Shown: piece after piece, positions 14,673-21,212 of the stretch | Position numbering within the stretch: the first letter of the stretch is position 1 | How the letters are laid out: every line of letters starts with the position of its first letter | From: Flavobacteriales bacterium UBA5933 | Lineage (GTDB): Bacteria > Bacteroidota > Bacteroidia > Flavobacteriales > Weeksellaceae | Reading direction: 5' to 3' | Assembly (NCBI GenBank): GCA_002430925.1 | Contig: DJDD01000014.1 | Coordinates: forward strand, 1 to 21,212 | Length of the DNA stretch: 21,212 nt | The notes under the pieces: model-generated | Seen by the model: only the letters and a program-made list of their open reading frames with translations | Database searches by the model: none | Told to the model about the DNA's origin: nothing | Program-made: the position numbers and the translations under genes

Positions 14673-15785
14673 ATGATTAGAAAACGAATCAAACATTTAT
14701 GTTTAATTATAATAACTTTATGTACAAGTATGAACAGTTTTGCTCAAAAATATCATAATGATAATTTAATTACCGCAGCCTCTTTAGACAAATATAAGGC
14801 TATTGGTGTAAGTGTCAATTCTAATAATAGATTATTTGTTTCTTTTCCAAAAGCAAATGATGATTATCAATATGGATTAACAGAAATTGTAAATGGAGAA
14901 CGAATTCCTTATCCAAACATCGAGTGGAATAAAAAAGGAGACGAAGCAAATCATTTTGTAAATGTACAAGATTTATTTGTTGATGCGAATGACTTTTTAT
15001 GGGTTTTAGACTCTAAACCAGCTCCTTCTGCATCAATTTTTGGAACTACAGAAAAAGAAACAGAAGGGCAATTTAAATTATTAAAAATAAATACTAAAAC
15101 TAACAAGGTTGAACGTATTTATACTTTTGATGATTTAGATAAAAAAACATCTGGTTTAAATGATATTCGTGTAGATGTCAAAAAAAACAAAGCTTATTTT
15201 TCTGACCCAGGTCAAGCTGCAATTATTGTTCTTGATTTGAATTCTGGAAAAACACGAAAAGTTTTAGAAAAAACTCAATTTACTTTAGCCGATCCTTCTA
15301 TCGTTCTTTCTTATGATGGTATTGATATGAGAGATAAAGATGGAAAACCATTTTTGTCTAATGTAAATGGAATTGCATTGACACATGATTTTAAATATTT
15401 CTATTTCAAACCGATTAATAAAAATCAATTATTTAGAATTGAAACTAAATATTTAGTAGATGAAAAATTATCTGACAAAGATTTAGAACAAAAAGTTGAA
15501 AATATGGGAGATGTTGGGATAACTCATGGTTTAATTGCAGATAAAAAAGGAAATATTTATTTAACAACCTCTCTAGATTATACAATAAAATATTTAAGTC
15601 CAGATGGTAAATTACATACCTTGATTCAGGATTCACGTCTAATTTGGCCTGATTCTCTAGGAATTGGTACAGATGGATATTTATATTTTTCTTGCGCACA
15701 ATTACCTAGAGATCCAAAATGGAACGATGGTGAAAACCGAGTAGAATTACCATATAGAATATTTAAAGTTAAATTACCTCAATAA
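14673..15785 (+). CDS. Exported Yellow/major-royal-jelly-like beta-propeller protein (copy 2)
   Basis: The 370-residue protein has a signal peptide (R-K-R, hydrophobic core, M-N-S-F-A-Q, cleavage near 25) and the same domain as the first gene of the array. Matching landmarks are N-D-F-L-W-V-L-D (copy 1: N-D-I-L-W-V-L-D), N-D-I-R-V-D (N-D-L-R-V-D), N-V-N-G-I-A-L (G-A-D-G-I-A-I), L-I-W-P-D-S-L (F-V-W-P-D-G-L) and a closing W-N-D-G block (F-N-G-G). The two copies clearly diverged long ago, and loops such as the acidic insertion near 110-125 differ. The neighbours are an exported metallo-hydrolase before and an exported dienelactone-hydrolase-like enzyme after, so a periplasmic ester/lactone role is one idea. 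Confidence 0.84.
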   Translation: MIRKRIKHLCLIIITLCTSMNSFAQKYHNDNLITAASLDKYKAIGVSVNSNNRLFVSFPKANDDYQYGLTEIVNGERIPYPNIEWNKKGDEANHFVNVQDLFVDANDFLWVLDSKPAPSASIFGTTEKETEGQFKLLKINTKTNKVERIYTFDDLDKKTSGLNDIRVDVKKNKAYFSDPGQAAIIVLDLNSGKTRKVLEKTQFTLADPSIVLSYDGIDMRDKDGKPFLSNVNGIALTHDFKYFYFKPINKNQLFRIETKYLVDEKLSDKDLEQKVENMGDVGITHGLIADKKGNIYLTTSLDYTIKYLSPDGKLHTLIQDSRLIWPDSLGIGTDGYLYFSCAQLPRDPKWNDGENRVELPYRIFKVKLPQ

Positions 15786-15794
15786 AAATTAATC

Positions 15795-16532
15795 ATGAAA
15801 AAAATACTAGCAATTTGCTTATTTATAACTACAATTATGCAAGCACAAGAATTAAAAACAGTTACATATAAAGATGGTAACCAAAAACTAAACGGTTTAG
15901 TTACTTCTAATTCTGAAAAAAATTTACCAGCTGTATTAATTTTACCAGCATGGAAAGGAATTGATAATGAAGCAAAACAAGCTGCATTAGACTTACAAAA
16001 AAATGGATATAAAGCCTTTATTGCTGATATTTACGGAGAAGGAAATATTCCAAAAGATAATACTGAGGCTGCTAAAATAGCAACACAATACAAAAAAGAT
16101 TATAAAGCTTATCAACATCGTATTAAGCTAGCACTAGAACAATTAAAAAAACAAGGTATCAATATTGATAAAATAGCTATTATTGGATACTGTTTTGGGG
16201 GTACAGGTGCTTTAGAGTCTGCTAGAGCTGATTTACCAGTTGTGGGAGTTGTTTCTATTCATGGAGGTTTATTTAAAGATCCTACAAGAACTAACAACAT
16301 TATCAAAACTAAAATTTTAGTTGAAAATCCAGCTGATGATAAAAGTGTAACAAAAGAAGATTATAATAATCTTATTAAAGAAATGAATGACGGTAAAGCT
16401 GATTGGCAAATTATAACTTACGCTAATTCTGGACATACATTCACCAATCCAGAATCTCCGGAATACAATAAAATAATGGCAGACAGAGCCTGGAAACATA
16501 CTCTTTTATTTTTAGAGGAAATATTAAAATAA
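15795..16532 (+). CDS. Exported dienelactone-hydrolase-family protein
   Basis: The 245-residue protein has a signal peptide (K-K-I-L, hydrophobic core, I-M-Q-A-Q at 14-18) and a complete dienelactone-hydrolase triad: C133 in G-Y-C-F-G-G, Asp at 181 or 182 in N-P-A-D-D, and H214 in S-G-H-T-F-T-N. The Cys nucleophile and the S-G-H-x-F ending are hallmarks of this alpha/beta-hydrolase branch, which opens lactones, classically the dienelactone of halo-aromatic breakdown. Many members act on other esters or lactones. Export of this family is seen in some Bacteroidota. It lies 9 bases after the MRJP-like gene and 5 before another exported hydrolase. Confidence 0.9.
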   Translation: MKKILAICLFITTIMQAQELKTVTYKDGNQKLNGLVTSNSEKNLPAVLILPAWKGIDNEAKQAALDLQKNGYKAFIADIYGEGNIPKDNTEAAKIATQYKKDYKAYQHRIKLALEQLKKQGINIDKIAIIGYCFGGTGALESARADLPVVGVVSIHGGLFKDPTRTNNIIKTKILVENPADDKSVTKEDYNNLIKEMNDGKADWQIITYANSGHTFTNPESPEYNKIMADRAWKHTLLFLEEILK

Positions 16533-16537
16533 CACCA

Positions 16538-17542
16538 ATGAAAAAAATTATCCAGATAACAGCTTTTACTCTACTAAGTATTATTACAACAACAAAAGCA
16601 CAAACAAATAGACCAGTTTTAGATATCATGTTGACGAATTATGAATATCCTTACGATGTTCATTATTTAAATTTAAAAAGTCAAAATGATGATCTAAAAA
16701 TGGCTTATATGGATATTCATCCAGAAAAACCAAATGGTAAAACTATAGCTTTATTACATGGTAAAAATTTCAATGGAGCTTATTGGAAAACAACAATTGA
16801 AGCATTAACAAAGGAAGGTTATCGTGTTATTGTTCCCGATCAAATAGGATTTGGAAAATCATCTAAACCAACAGATTATCAATTTACTTTTCAACAGCTT
16901 GCGCAAAACACAAAAGCTATTTTAGATGAACTAAAAATAAATAAGATTTATTTATTAGGTCATTCTATGGGAGGAATGATTGCAACTCGATTTACACTAA
17001 TGTATCCTGATACAGTAGAAAAATTAATTTTAGAAAATCCACTGGGATTAGAAGACTGGAAATTAGTTGCTCCATATACATCAATTGAAAAAAATTATCA
17101 AAACGAATTAAAAGCTGATTATGAAAAAACTCGTAAATACCAAGCTGGATTCTATTATGACAATAAATGGAAACCTGAATATGATGAATGGTTTTACCTT
17201 TTAACGGGTTGGACAAAATCTCCAGAGTATCCAAAAGTAGCATTAGTAAATGCTAAAACATCTGATATGATATTTACTCAACCTGTTATTTATGAGTTTG
17301 ATAAATTAAATGTTCCAACGTTATTAATTATTGGTACTAGAGATAGAACTGCAATTGGAAAAGTAAATGTAAAAGATCCTGTTGTAGCAGAAAAAATGGG
17401 ACACTATGAATTACTAGGTAAAGCTACACAAAAGAAAATAAAAGGTTCTCAATTAGTTGAAATAGAAAACACTGGACATCTGCCTCATATTGAGGTTTTT
17501 GAAAAATTTATTACTCCATTAAAAACTTTTTTAAAAAAATAA
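16538..17542 (+). CDS. Exported alpha/beta-fold hydrolase
   Basis: The 334-residue protein has a signal peptide (K-K-I-I, hydrophobic core, T-T-K-A-Q at 18-22) and a standard alpha/beta-hydrolase body. The oxyanion region is L-L-H-G-K-N at 72-77, the nucleophile Ser143 lies in G-H-S-M-G-G, the acid is Asp269 in I-G-T-R-D-R and the base is His314 in T-G-H-L-P-H. A cap region with several aromatic residues (W, Y) lies between ~165 and 255. Substrates in this family range from esters and epoxides to lactones and C-C bonds; none can be singled out here. It is the second of two consecutive exported hydrolases. Confidence 0.92.
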   Translation: MKKIIQITAFTLLSIITTTKAQTNRPVLDIMLTNYEYPYDVHYLNLKSQNDDLKMAYMDIHPEKPNGKTIALLHGKNFNGAYWKTTIEALTKEGYRVIVPDQIGFGKSSKPTDYQFTFQQLAQNTKAILDELKINKIYLLGHSMGGMIATRFTLMYPDTVEKLILENPLGLEDWKLVAPYTSIEKNYQNELKADYEKTRKYQAGFYYDNKWKPEYDEWFYLLTGWTKSPEYPKVALVNAKTSDMIFTQPVIYEFDKLNVPTLLIIGTRDRTAIGKVNVKDPVVAEKMGHYELLGKATQKKIKGSQLVEIENTGHLPHIEVFEKFITPLKTFLKK

Positions 17543-17545
17543 AAT

Positions 17546-17932
17546 ATGAGTAGATTATTTGCACTTATATATCTTATAACGTTTTGTTCAGCACAGAATA
17601 AAAATAACACTTCTAATAATGATAGTATTATGATGACAGTTGTTTTACGTCATCAACAAACAAATCCTGTAGAAGCTATTCAAGAGAAAGTAATGAAACA
17701 AAAATTCTACGAAAAACTAACAAGCAGTCATGCTAAAATACTAAGTTGGAATGTTGTAATGGGAATAGGACAAATTCTTACATTAAAATTTAGTGCTCAA
17801 TATTTAAGAGAAGTAAATAATGTCTTTGAAAAAGGTGCTTGGGGAGGATTCAATACAGAATTTTATCCAACCTACGACTTTCTACCAGTTTACCCTCAAA
17901 TGCTACAAAAAGAAAAAGATTTAAATAAATAA
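17546..17932 (+). CDS. Small exported protein of unknown function
   Basis: I do not recognise a named family with certainty. The 128-residue protein starts with a short hydrophobic leader (L-F-A-L-I-Y-L-I-T-F-C-S-A-Q) that looks like a signal peptide. The body has M-T-V-V-L-R-H-Q-Q-T-N, then W-N-V-V-M-G-I-G-Q-I-L-T-L-K, then L-R-E-V-N-N-V-F-E-K-G-A-W-G-G-F-N-T-E-F and Y-P-T-Y-D-F. The strand-helix-strand rhythm and size recall dimeric alpha+beta barrel proteins such as ABM domains, and similar cytoplasmic conserved hypotheticals seem to occur elsewhere; both points are impressions. It sits 3 bases after the alpha/beta hydrolase and 11 before the MFS exporter. Confidence 0.7.
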   Translation: MSRLFALIYLITFCSAQNKNNTSNNDSIMMTVVLRHQQTNPVEAIQEKVMKQKFYEKLTSSHAKILSWNVVMGIGQILTLKFSAQYLREVNNVFEKGAWGGFNTEFYPTYDFLPVYPQMLQKEKDLNK

Positions 17933-17943
17933 TTAAAAATTAA

Positions 17944-19341
17944 ATGCAAAAAAGCGCTCTCATTATTGCACTTATTGTTGGAACAACATTTTTCATGGAA
18001 AATGTAGATGGAACAGCAATTACAACAGCTATTCCACAAATGTCACATGATTTTGGAGTTTCAACTGTTACAATGAGTATGGGAATTACAGCTTATGTTA
18101 TCATGCTAGCTGTTTTTATTCCTATTAGTGGTTGGTTTGCAGAAAGATACGGAACAAGAACAATTTTTGTTACTGCAATAACTGGATTTGTAGTTAGTTC
18201 TATTCTTTGTGGCTCATCCGAATCATTACCAACTTTTGTTGGAGCAAGAATTTTACAAGGTTTCTTTGGAGCCATGATGGTTCCTGTTGGTCAATTAGCT
18301 GTTCTAGGTAATACGGACAAAAAAGATCTTGTAACAGCTATTGCTCTTATTACTTGGCCAGGATTGGCAGGACCTATATGTGGACCATTTATTGGCGGAT
18401 ATTTTACAACTTACCATTCTTGGCATTGGATATTTTTTATAAATATTCCATTAGGAATTATTGCTATTTTATTAAGTTTAAAATATGTTCCTAATAAAAT
18501 TTATGATAAAAATAAACCTCTTGATTGGAAAGGTTTTCTTTTAAGCGGAATTGGATTATTACTTTTTATGATTGGATTAGAAATTATCAATGGTAATCAT
18601 GGAAATATATACTTAATCATAGGAATTTTAAGTTTAGCATTTCTATCATTTGGAATATCTGTCTTGCACTCTTTTAAAACTGATTTACCATTAATTAACT
18701 ATTCGGTATTTAAAATAAAAACATATAAAATAACTTCTATTTCGGGGAGCATTACAAAAGTTGTTATTAATACAGCTCCATATCTCTTACCTTTATTTTT
18801 TCAATTAGGGTTTGGACTTTCTGCATTTAATGCAGGGTTATTGTATATGGCAAGTATGGTTGGTAATCTTGCAATGAAACCTGCAACAATATGGATTACA
18901 AGAAAATACAATTTTAAACAAGTCCTTATTATTAATGGATTAATATTAAGTATTTCAATTTTTATACAAGGTTATTTTGAACCAACAACACCTTATGCTT
19001 TAATCGCAGGAATTTTATTTATATCTGGACTTAGTCGATCAATGCAATTTAGTAGCTTAACTACACTAGCTTATTCTGATGTTCCAAAAAATAAAATGAG
19101 TAATGCAAATACATTGTATAATACACTACAACAATTATCTGTTGCTGTCGGAATTACTACAGGTTCTATTTTATTACATTTTTCTGCATTATACCATGGT
19201 AATCATGGAACATATCAAGTCGTTGATTTTCAATTAGCATTAAAATTATCAGCTATTATTGGACTATTTTGTTTATTCGAATTTTTCCAGTTGAATAAAG
19301 ATGATGGACTTAATGTTCGTGTAAAAAAGAAAAAAATATAA
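17944..19341 (+). CDS. MFS multidrug-type transporter, DHA2 family
   Basis: The 465-residue inner-membrane protein is hydrophobic throughout, with length and pattern of the 12-14-helix DHA2 (EmrB/QacA, MdtD/HsrA-like) branch of the major facilitator superfamily. Visible motifs are F-M-E-N-V-D-G-T-A-I-T-T-A-I-P in helix 1 (motif D1-like), G-W-F-A-E-R-Y-G-T-R between helices 2 and 3 (motif A) and G-L-A-G-P-I-C-G-P-F-I-G-G in helix 5 (motif C, typical of proton-driven exporters). The C-terminus is basic. It is the only complete transporter in the window and points to export of a substrate or product of the island. Uptake cannot be excluded from sequence. Confidence 0.92.
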   Translation: MQKSALIIALIVGTTFFMENVDGTAITTAIPQMSHDFGVSTVTMSMGITAYVIMLAVFIPISGWFAERYGTRTIFVTAITGFVVSSILCGSSESLPTFVGARILQGFFGAMMVPVGQLAVLGNTDKKDLVTAIALITWPGLAGPICGPFIGGYFTTYHSWHWIFFINIPLGIIAILLSLKYVPNKIYDKNKPLDWKGFLLSGIGLLLFMIGLEIINGNHGNIYLIIGILSLAFLSFGISVLHSFKTDLPLINYSVFKIKTYKITSISGSITKVVINTAPYLLPLFFQLGFGLSAFNAGLLYMASMVGNLAMKPATIWITRKYNFKQVLIINGLILSISIFIQGYFEPTTPYALIAGILFISGLSRSMQFSSLTTLAYSDVPKNKMSNANTLYNTLQQLSVAVGITTGSILLHFSALYHGNHGTYQVVDFQLALKLSAIIGLFCLFEFFQLNKDDGLNVRVKKKKI

Positions 19342-19366
19342 AAAAATATAAAAAAACATAAAAAAA
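19331..19366. repeat. Four A6 tracts repeated every 10 bases
   Basis: From 19331 the sequence repeats with a 10-base period: AAAAAATATA twice, then AAAAAACATA, then AAAAAA running into the SDR start at 19366. The first copy includes the end of the MFS gene, whose stop lies at 19339-19341. A-tracts spaced by one helical turn bend DNA. Whether the bend matters here, or the repeat is only slippage in AT-rich spacer, is open. Confidence 0.75.
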
Positions 19367-20160
19367 TGGATTTACAATTAACAAACAAAACAGCTTTAGT
19401 AACTGGTTCTACAGAAGGAATTGGCTACGCTATAGCAAAAGGTTTACTAAAAGAAGGGACAAAAGTATATATTAACGGAAGAACACAAGAAAAAATTGAT
19501 CAAAGTATTATTCAACTAAAAAAGGATGTTCCAAATGCAAACGTAGAAGGAATTGTAGCTGATTTTTCAAAAGTAAATGAAGTGAATAATTTACTAAAAA
19601 ATCTTCCTGAAGTAGATATCTTAGTAAATAATGTTGGTATTTATGGAGATCAACCATTCGAAACAACAAATGATGATACTTGGTTTCATGATTTTGAAGT
19701 GAATGTGATGAGTGGAGTTCGTTTATCAAGACATTATGCTCCTAAAATGAAAGAAAATAATTGGGGAAGAATTATTTTCTTATCAAGCGAATCTGCAATT
19801 AATATTCCAGATGATATGATTTTGTATGGTGTTACAAAAACTGCTTATCTTGGATTAAGCAGAGGTTTAGCAAAACATTTAAAAGGAACAAATGTAACTG
19901 TAAACGCTATTCTTCCAGGTCCAACTTGGTCTGCCTCGAATTATAAAAACATGAAAAAAATTGCAGACGAAAAAGAAATAAGTGTTGAAGAAGCTGGAGT
20001 AGAATTTGTAAAAGAAAAAAGACCATCTTCTATCATAGGAAAGTTTGTAGATGCTGATGAAGTTGCTAACTTAGTAGTATATACTGCAAGTCCGCTATCT
20101 TCTGCAACTACAGGTGCAGCATTACGAGTAGATGGAGGAGTTGTTGATACAGCTTTTTAG
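19366..20160 (+). CDS. Short-chain dehydrogenase/reductase (SDR)
   Basis: The 264-residue protein is a classical SDR with a complete active site. The cofactor motif T-G-S-T-E-G-I-G is at 13-20, N-N-V-G at 88-91, the structural Asn at 113, the catalytic Ser at about 140-141 and the Y154/K158 pair in Y-G-V-T-K. P-G-P-T near 186 and a final D-G-G-V complete the fold. N-G-R at 37-39, with a basic residue after the second strand, fits NADP. Such enzymes oxidise or reduce hydroxyl/keto groups of sugars, polyols, acyl chains or aromatics. It lies between the exporter and the last aldo/keto reductase, after the phased A-tract spacer. Confidence 0.93.
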   Translation: MDLQLTNKTALVTGSTEGIGYAIAKGLLKEGTKVYINGRTQEKIDQSIIQLKKDVPNANVEGIVADFSKVNEVNNLLKNLPEVDILVNNVGIYGDQPFETTNDDTWFHDFEVNVMSGVRLSRHYAPKMKENNWGRIIFLSSESAINIPDDMILYGVTKTAYLGLSRGLAKHLKGTNVTVNAILPGPTWSASNYKNMKKIADEKEISVEEAGVEFVKEKRPSSIIGKFVDADEVANLVVYTASPLSSATTGAALRVDGGVVDTAF

Positions 20161-20189
20161 AAATTTAAAAAACATAAAATTAAAATACA

Positions 20190-21134
20190 ATGGATAAAAA
20201 AATTATAAAAAACACAGACTTAGAAATTGCTCCTATTAATTTTGGAGGAAATGTTTTTGGATGGACATTAGATGAAAAACAATCATTTGATATTTTAGAT
20301 CAATTCACAGAAGCTGGATTTAACTTTATTGATACAGCAGATACATATGCTTGGTGGGTAAATGGTGTTGGAGGACAATCTGAAACTATTATTGGTAAAT
20401 GGTTAAAAGAACGTAAAAATAGAGAAAACGTAGTTATAGCAACCAAAGTTGGCTCAGAAACAAAAGAACATGGTTTTGATGTAAGTAAAAAACATATTTT
20501 AAAATCTGTTGATGAATCTTTACAACGCTTAGGTACAGATTATATCGATTTATATTATACTCATTTTGACGATAATGTAACTCCTATAGAAGAAACTCTT
20601 TCTGCTTATGATGAAATTGTAAAAGCTGGAAAAGTTCGTTATATCGCTGCTTCAAATGTTTCTCCAGAACGTTTAATTGAATCATTTGATGTTGCAGAGA
20701 AAAATAATTTTCCTAAATATGTTGCTTTACAACCTCATTATAATTTAGTTGAACGTGAAAATTTTGAAAATAAATATGCTTCTCTAGTTGAAAAATATGA
20801 TTTAAGTGTTTTCCCATATTGGTCTTTAGCAGCTGGTTTCCTTACAGGAAAATATAAAACTGAAGCTGATTTTGATAAAACTCCAAGAGGTGCAGGAATT
20901 AAAAAATATTTTGATCAAAAAGGTAAAAATGTTTTAACTGTTTTAGAAACAATTGCAGATAAACACAACTCTGCTCCTGCTACAGTTTCATTAGCATGGT
21001 TATTAGCAAACCCTTTAATCACTGCTCCAATTGTAAGTGCAACAAGTCAAAATCAATTAAAAACTTTATTTGATGCTCCTCAACTTAAATTAGATCAAGA
21101 AGATTTAAATTTATTAAACGAAGCTAGTAAATAA
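20190..21134 (+). CDS. Aldo/keto reductase (fourth in the array)
   Basis: The 314-residue enzyme has a complete tetrad: D48 and Y53 (I-D-T-A-D-T-Y), K86 (A-T-K-V-G) and H125 (Y-T-H-F-D-D). After Y53 the loop A-W-W-V-N-G-V-G-G-Q-S-E is longer than in the other three copies and carries two Trp, which suggests a different substrate pocket. The R-Y-I-A-A-S-N block, the A-A-G-F-L-T-G-K-Y segment and the absence of a signal peptide mark a cytoplasmic AKR11/13-like member. It is the last gene of the array; a strong terminator stands 36 bases after its stop. The substrate is unknown. Confidence 0.92.
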   Translation: MDKKIIKNTDLEIAPINFGGNVFGWTLDEKQSFDILDQFTEAGFNFIDTADTYAWWVNGVGGQSETIIGKWLKERKNRENVVIATKVGSETKEHGFDVSKKHILKSVDESLQRLGTDYIDLYYTHFDDNVTPIEETLSAYDEIVKAGKVRYIAASNVSPERLIESFDVAEKNNFPKYVALQPHYNLVERENFENKYASLVEKYDLSVFPYWSLAAGFLTGKYKTEADFDKTPRGAGIKKYFDQKGKNVLTVLETIADKHNSAPATVSLAWLLANPLITAPIVSATSQNQLKTLFDAPQLKLDQEDLNLLNEASK

Positions 21135-21170
21135 TAACTCGTCCTAAAATATATTGATGGGTAATTAAGT

Positions 21171-21211
21171 AAAAAAAATCCGAAGAAATAATATTTCTTC
21201 GGATTTTTTTT
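21171..21211 (+). terminator. Rho-independent terminator at the end of the array
   Basis: Bases 21171-21189 pair without mismatch with 21193-21211 around a three-base loop (AAT). The core of the stem is TCCGAAGAAA with its complement, flanked by A8 on the left and T-rich sequence on the right, giving a classic stem followed by a U tract in the plus direction. The symmetric A/T flanks would let it work on the minus strand too. It marks the end of the plus-strand array. Confidence 0.93.
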
Positions 21212-21212
21212 A

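Noticed and set aside
2545..21134. Polysaccharide utilisation locus
   Set aside because: Bacteroidota islands with aldose dehydrogenases suggest this, but there is no SusC/SusD pair, glycoside hydrolase, polysaccharide lyase or sulfatase in the window.
2545..21134. Mobile element or genomic island with attachment sites
   Set aside because: No integrase, transposase, tRNA gene or flanking direct repeat was seen, and base composition is even across the window. Edges outside the window cannot be judged.

Overview
The window looks like a chromosomal piece of a Bacteroidota bacterium, most likely a flavobacterium. This rests on very low G+C (roughly 30% by eye), A-rich leaders in place of Shine-Dalgarno sites, many signal peptides ending in the x-A-Q pattern common in this phylum, and the protein families present. 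No rRNA, tRNA, CRISPR array, insertion sequence or phage gene was seen.

Layout. Positions 1-2398 hold three genes on the minus strand: a FUSC-type membrane protein cut by the window edge, a D-2-hydroxyacid dehydrogenase and an AraC-family regulator, the last two overlapping by 4 bases. A 146-base divergent region (2399-2544) follows. From 2545 to 21134 every gene is on the plus strand, mostly 2-40 bases apart or overlapping. A perfect 17-bp hairpin at 12596-12642 divides this array into two blocks, and a strong terminator at 21171-21211 ends it.

Block A (2545-12590) encodes a Yellow/MRJP-like propeller, three aldo/keto reductases (one with a Tat-like signal), a decayed DUF3861 gene, a beta-hydroxyacid dehydrogenase, a VOC/glyoxalase protein, a YagU-like membrane protein, a quinol-monooxygenase-like protein, a broken lipoprotein esterase, a cupin with a Tat-like signal, a lipoprotein with an F420/NADP-oxidoreductase fold, an exported PPC/DUF296 protein and an AroE-like dehydrogenase. 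Block B (12700-21134) encodes a Gfo/Idh/MocA dehydrogenase, an exported metallo-beta-lactamase-fold hydrolase, a second Yellow/MRJP-like protein, an exported dienelactone-hydrolase-like protein, an exported alpha/beta hydrolase, a small exported unknown, a DHA2-type MFS exporter, an SDR and a fourth aldo/keto reductase.

Interpretation (inference). The region is one metabolic island built around NAD(P)-dependent carbonyl/hydroxyl chemistry plus ester or lactone hydrolysis, probably controlled by the adjacent AraC-type regulator. About eleven products carry export signals, including families that are normally cytoplasmic. The window has no SusC/SusD importer, glycoside hydrolase or sugar kinase, but it has a drug-type exporter. 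I therefore favour detoxification or conversion of reactive carbonyl, quinone or lactone compounds over ordinary sugar use; the substrate cannot be read from sequence. Two block A genes are broken (DUF3861 and the esterase), so part of the island is decaying, unless the single-base lesions are sequencing errors.
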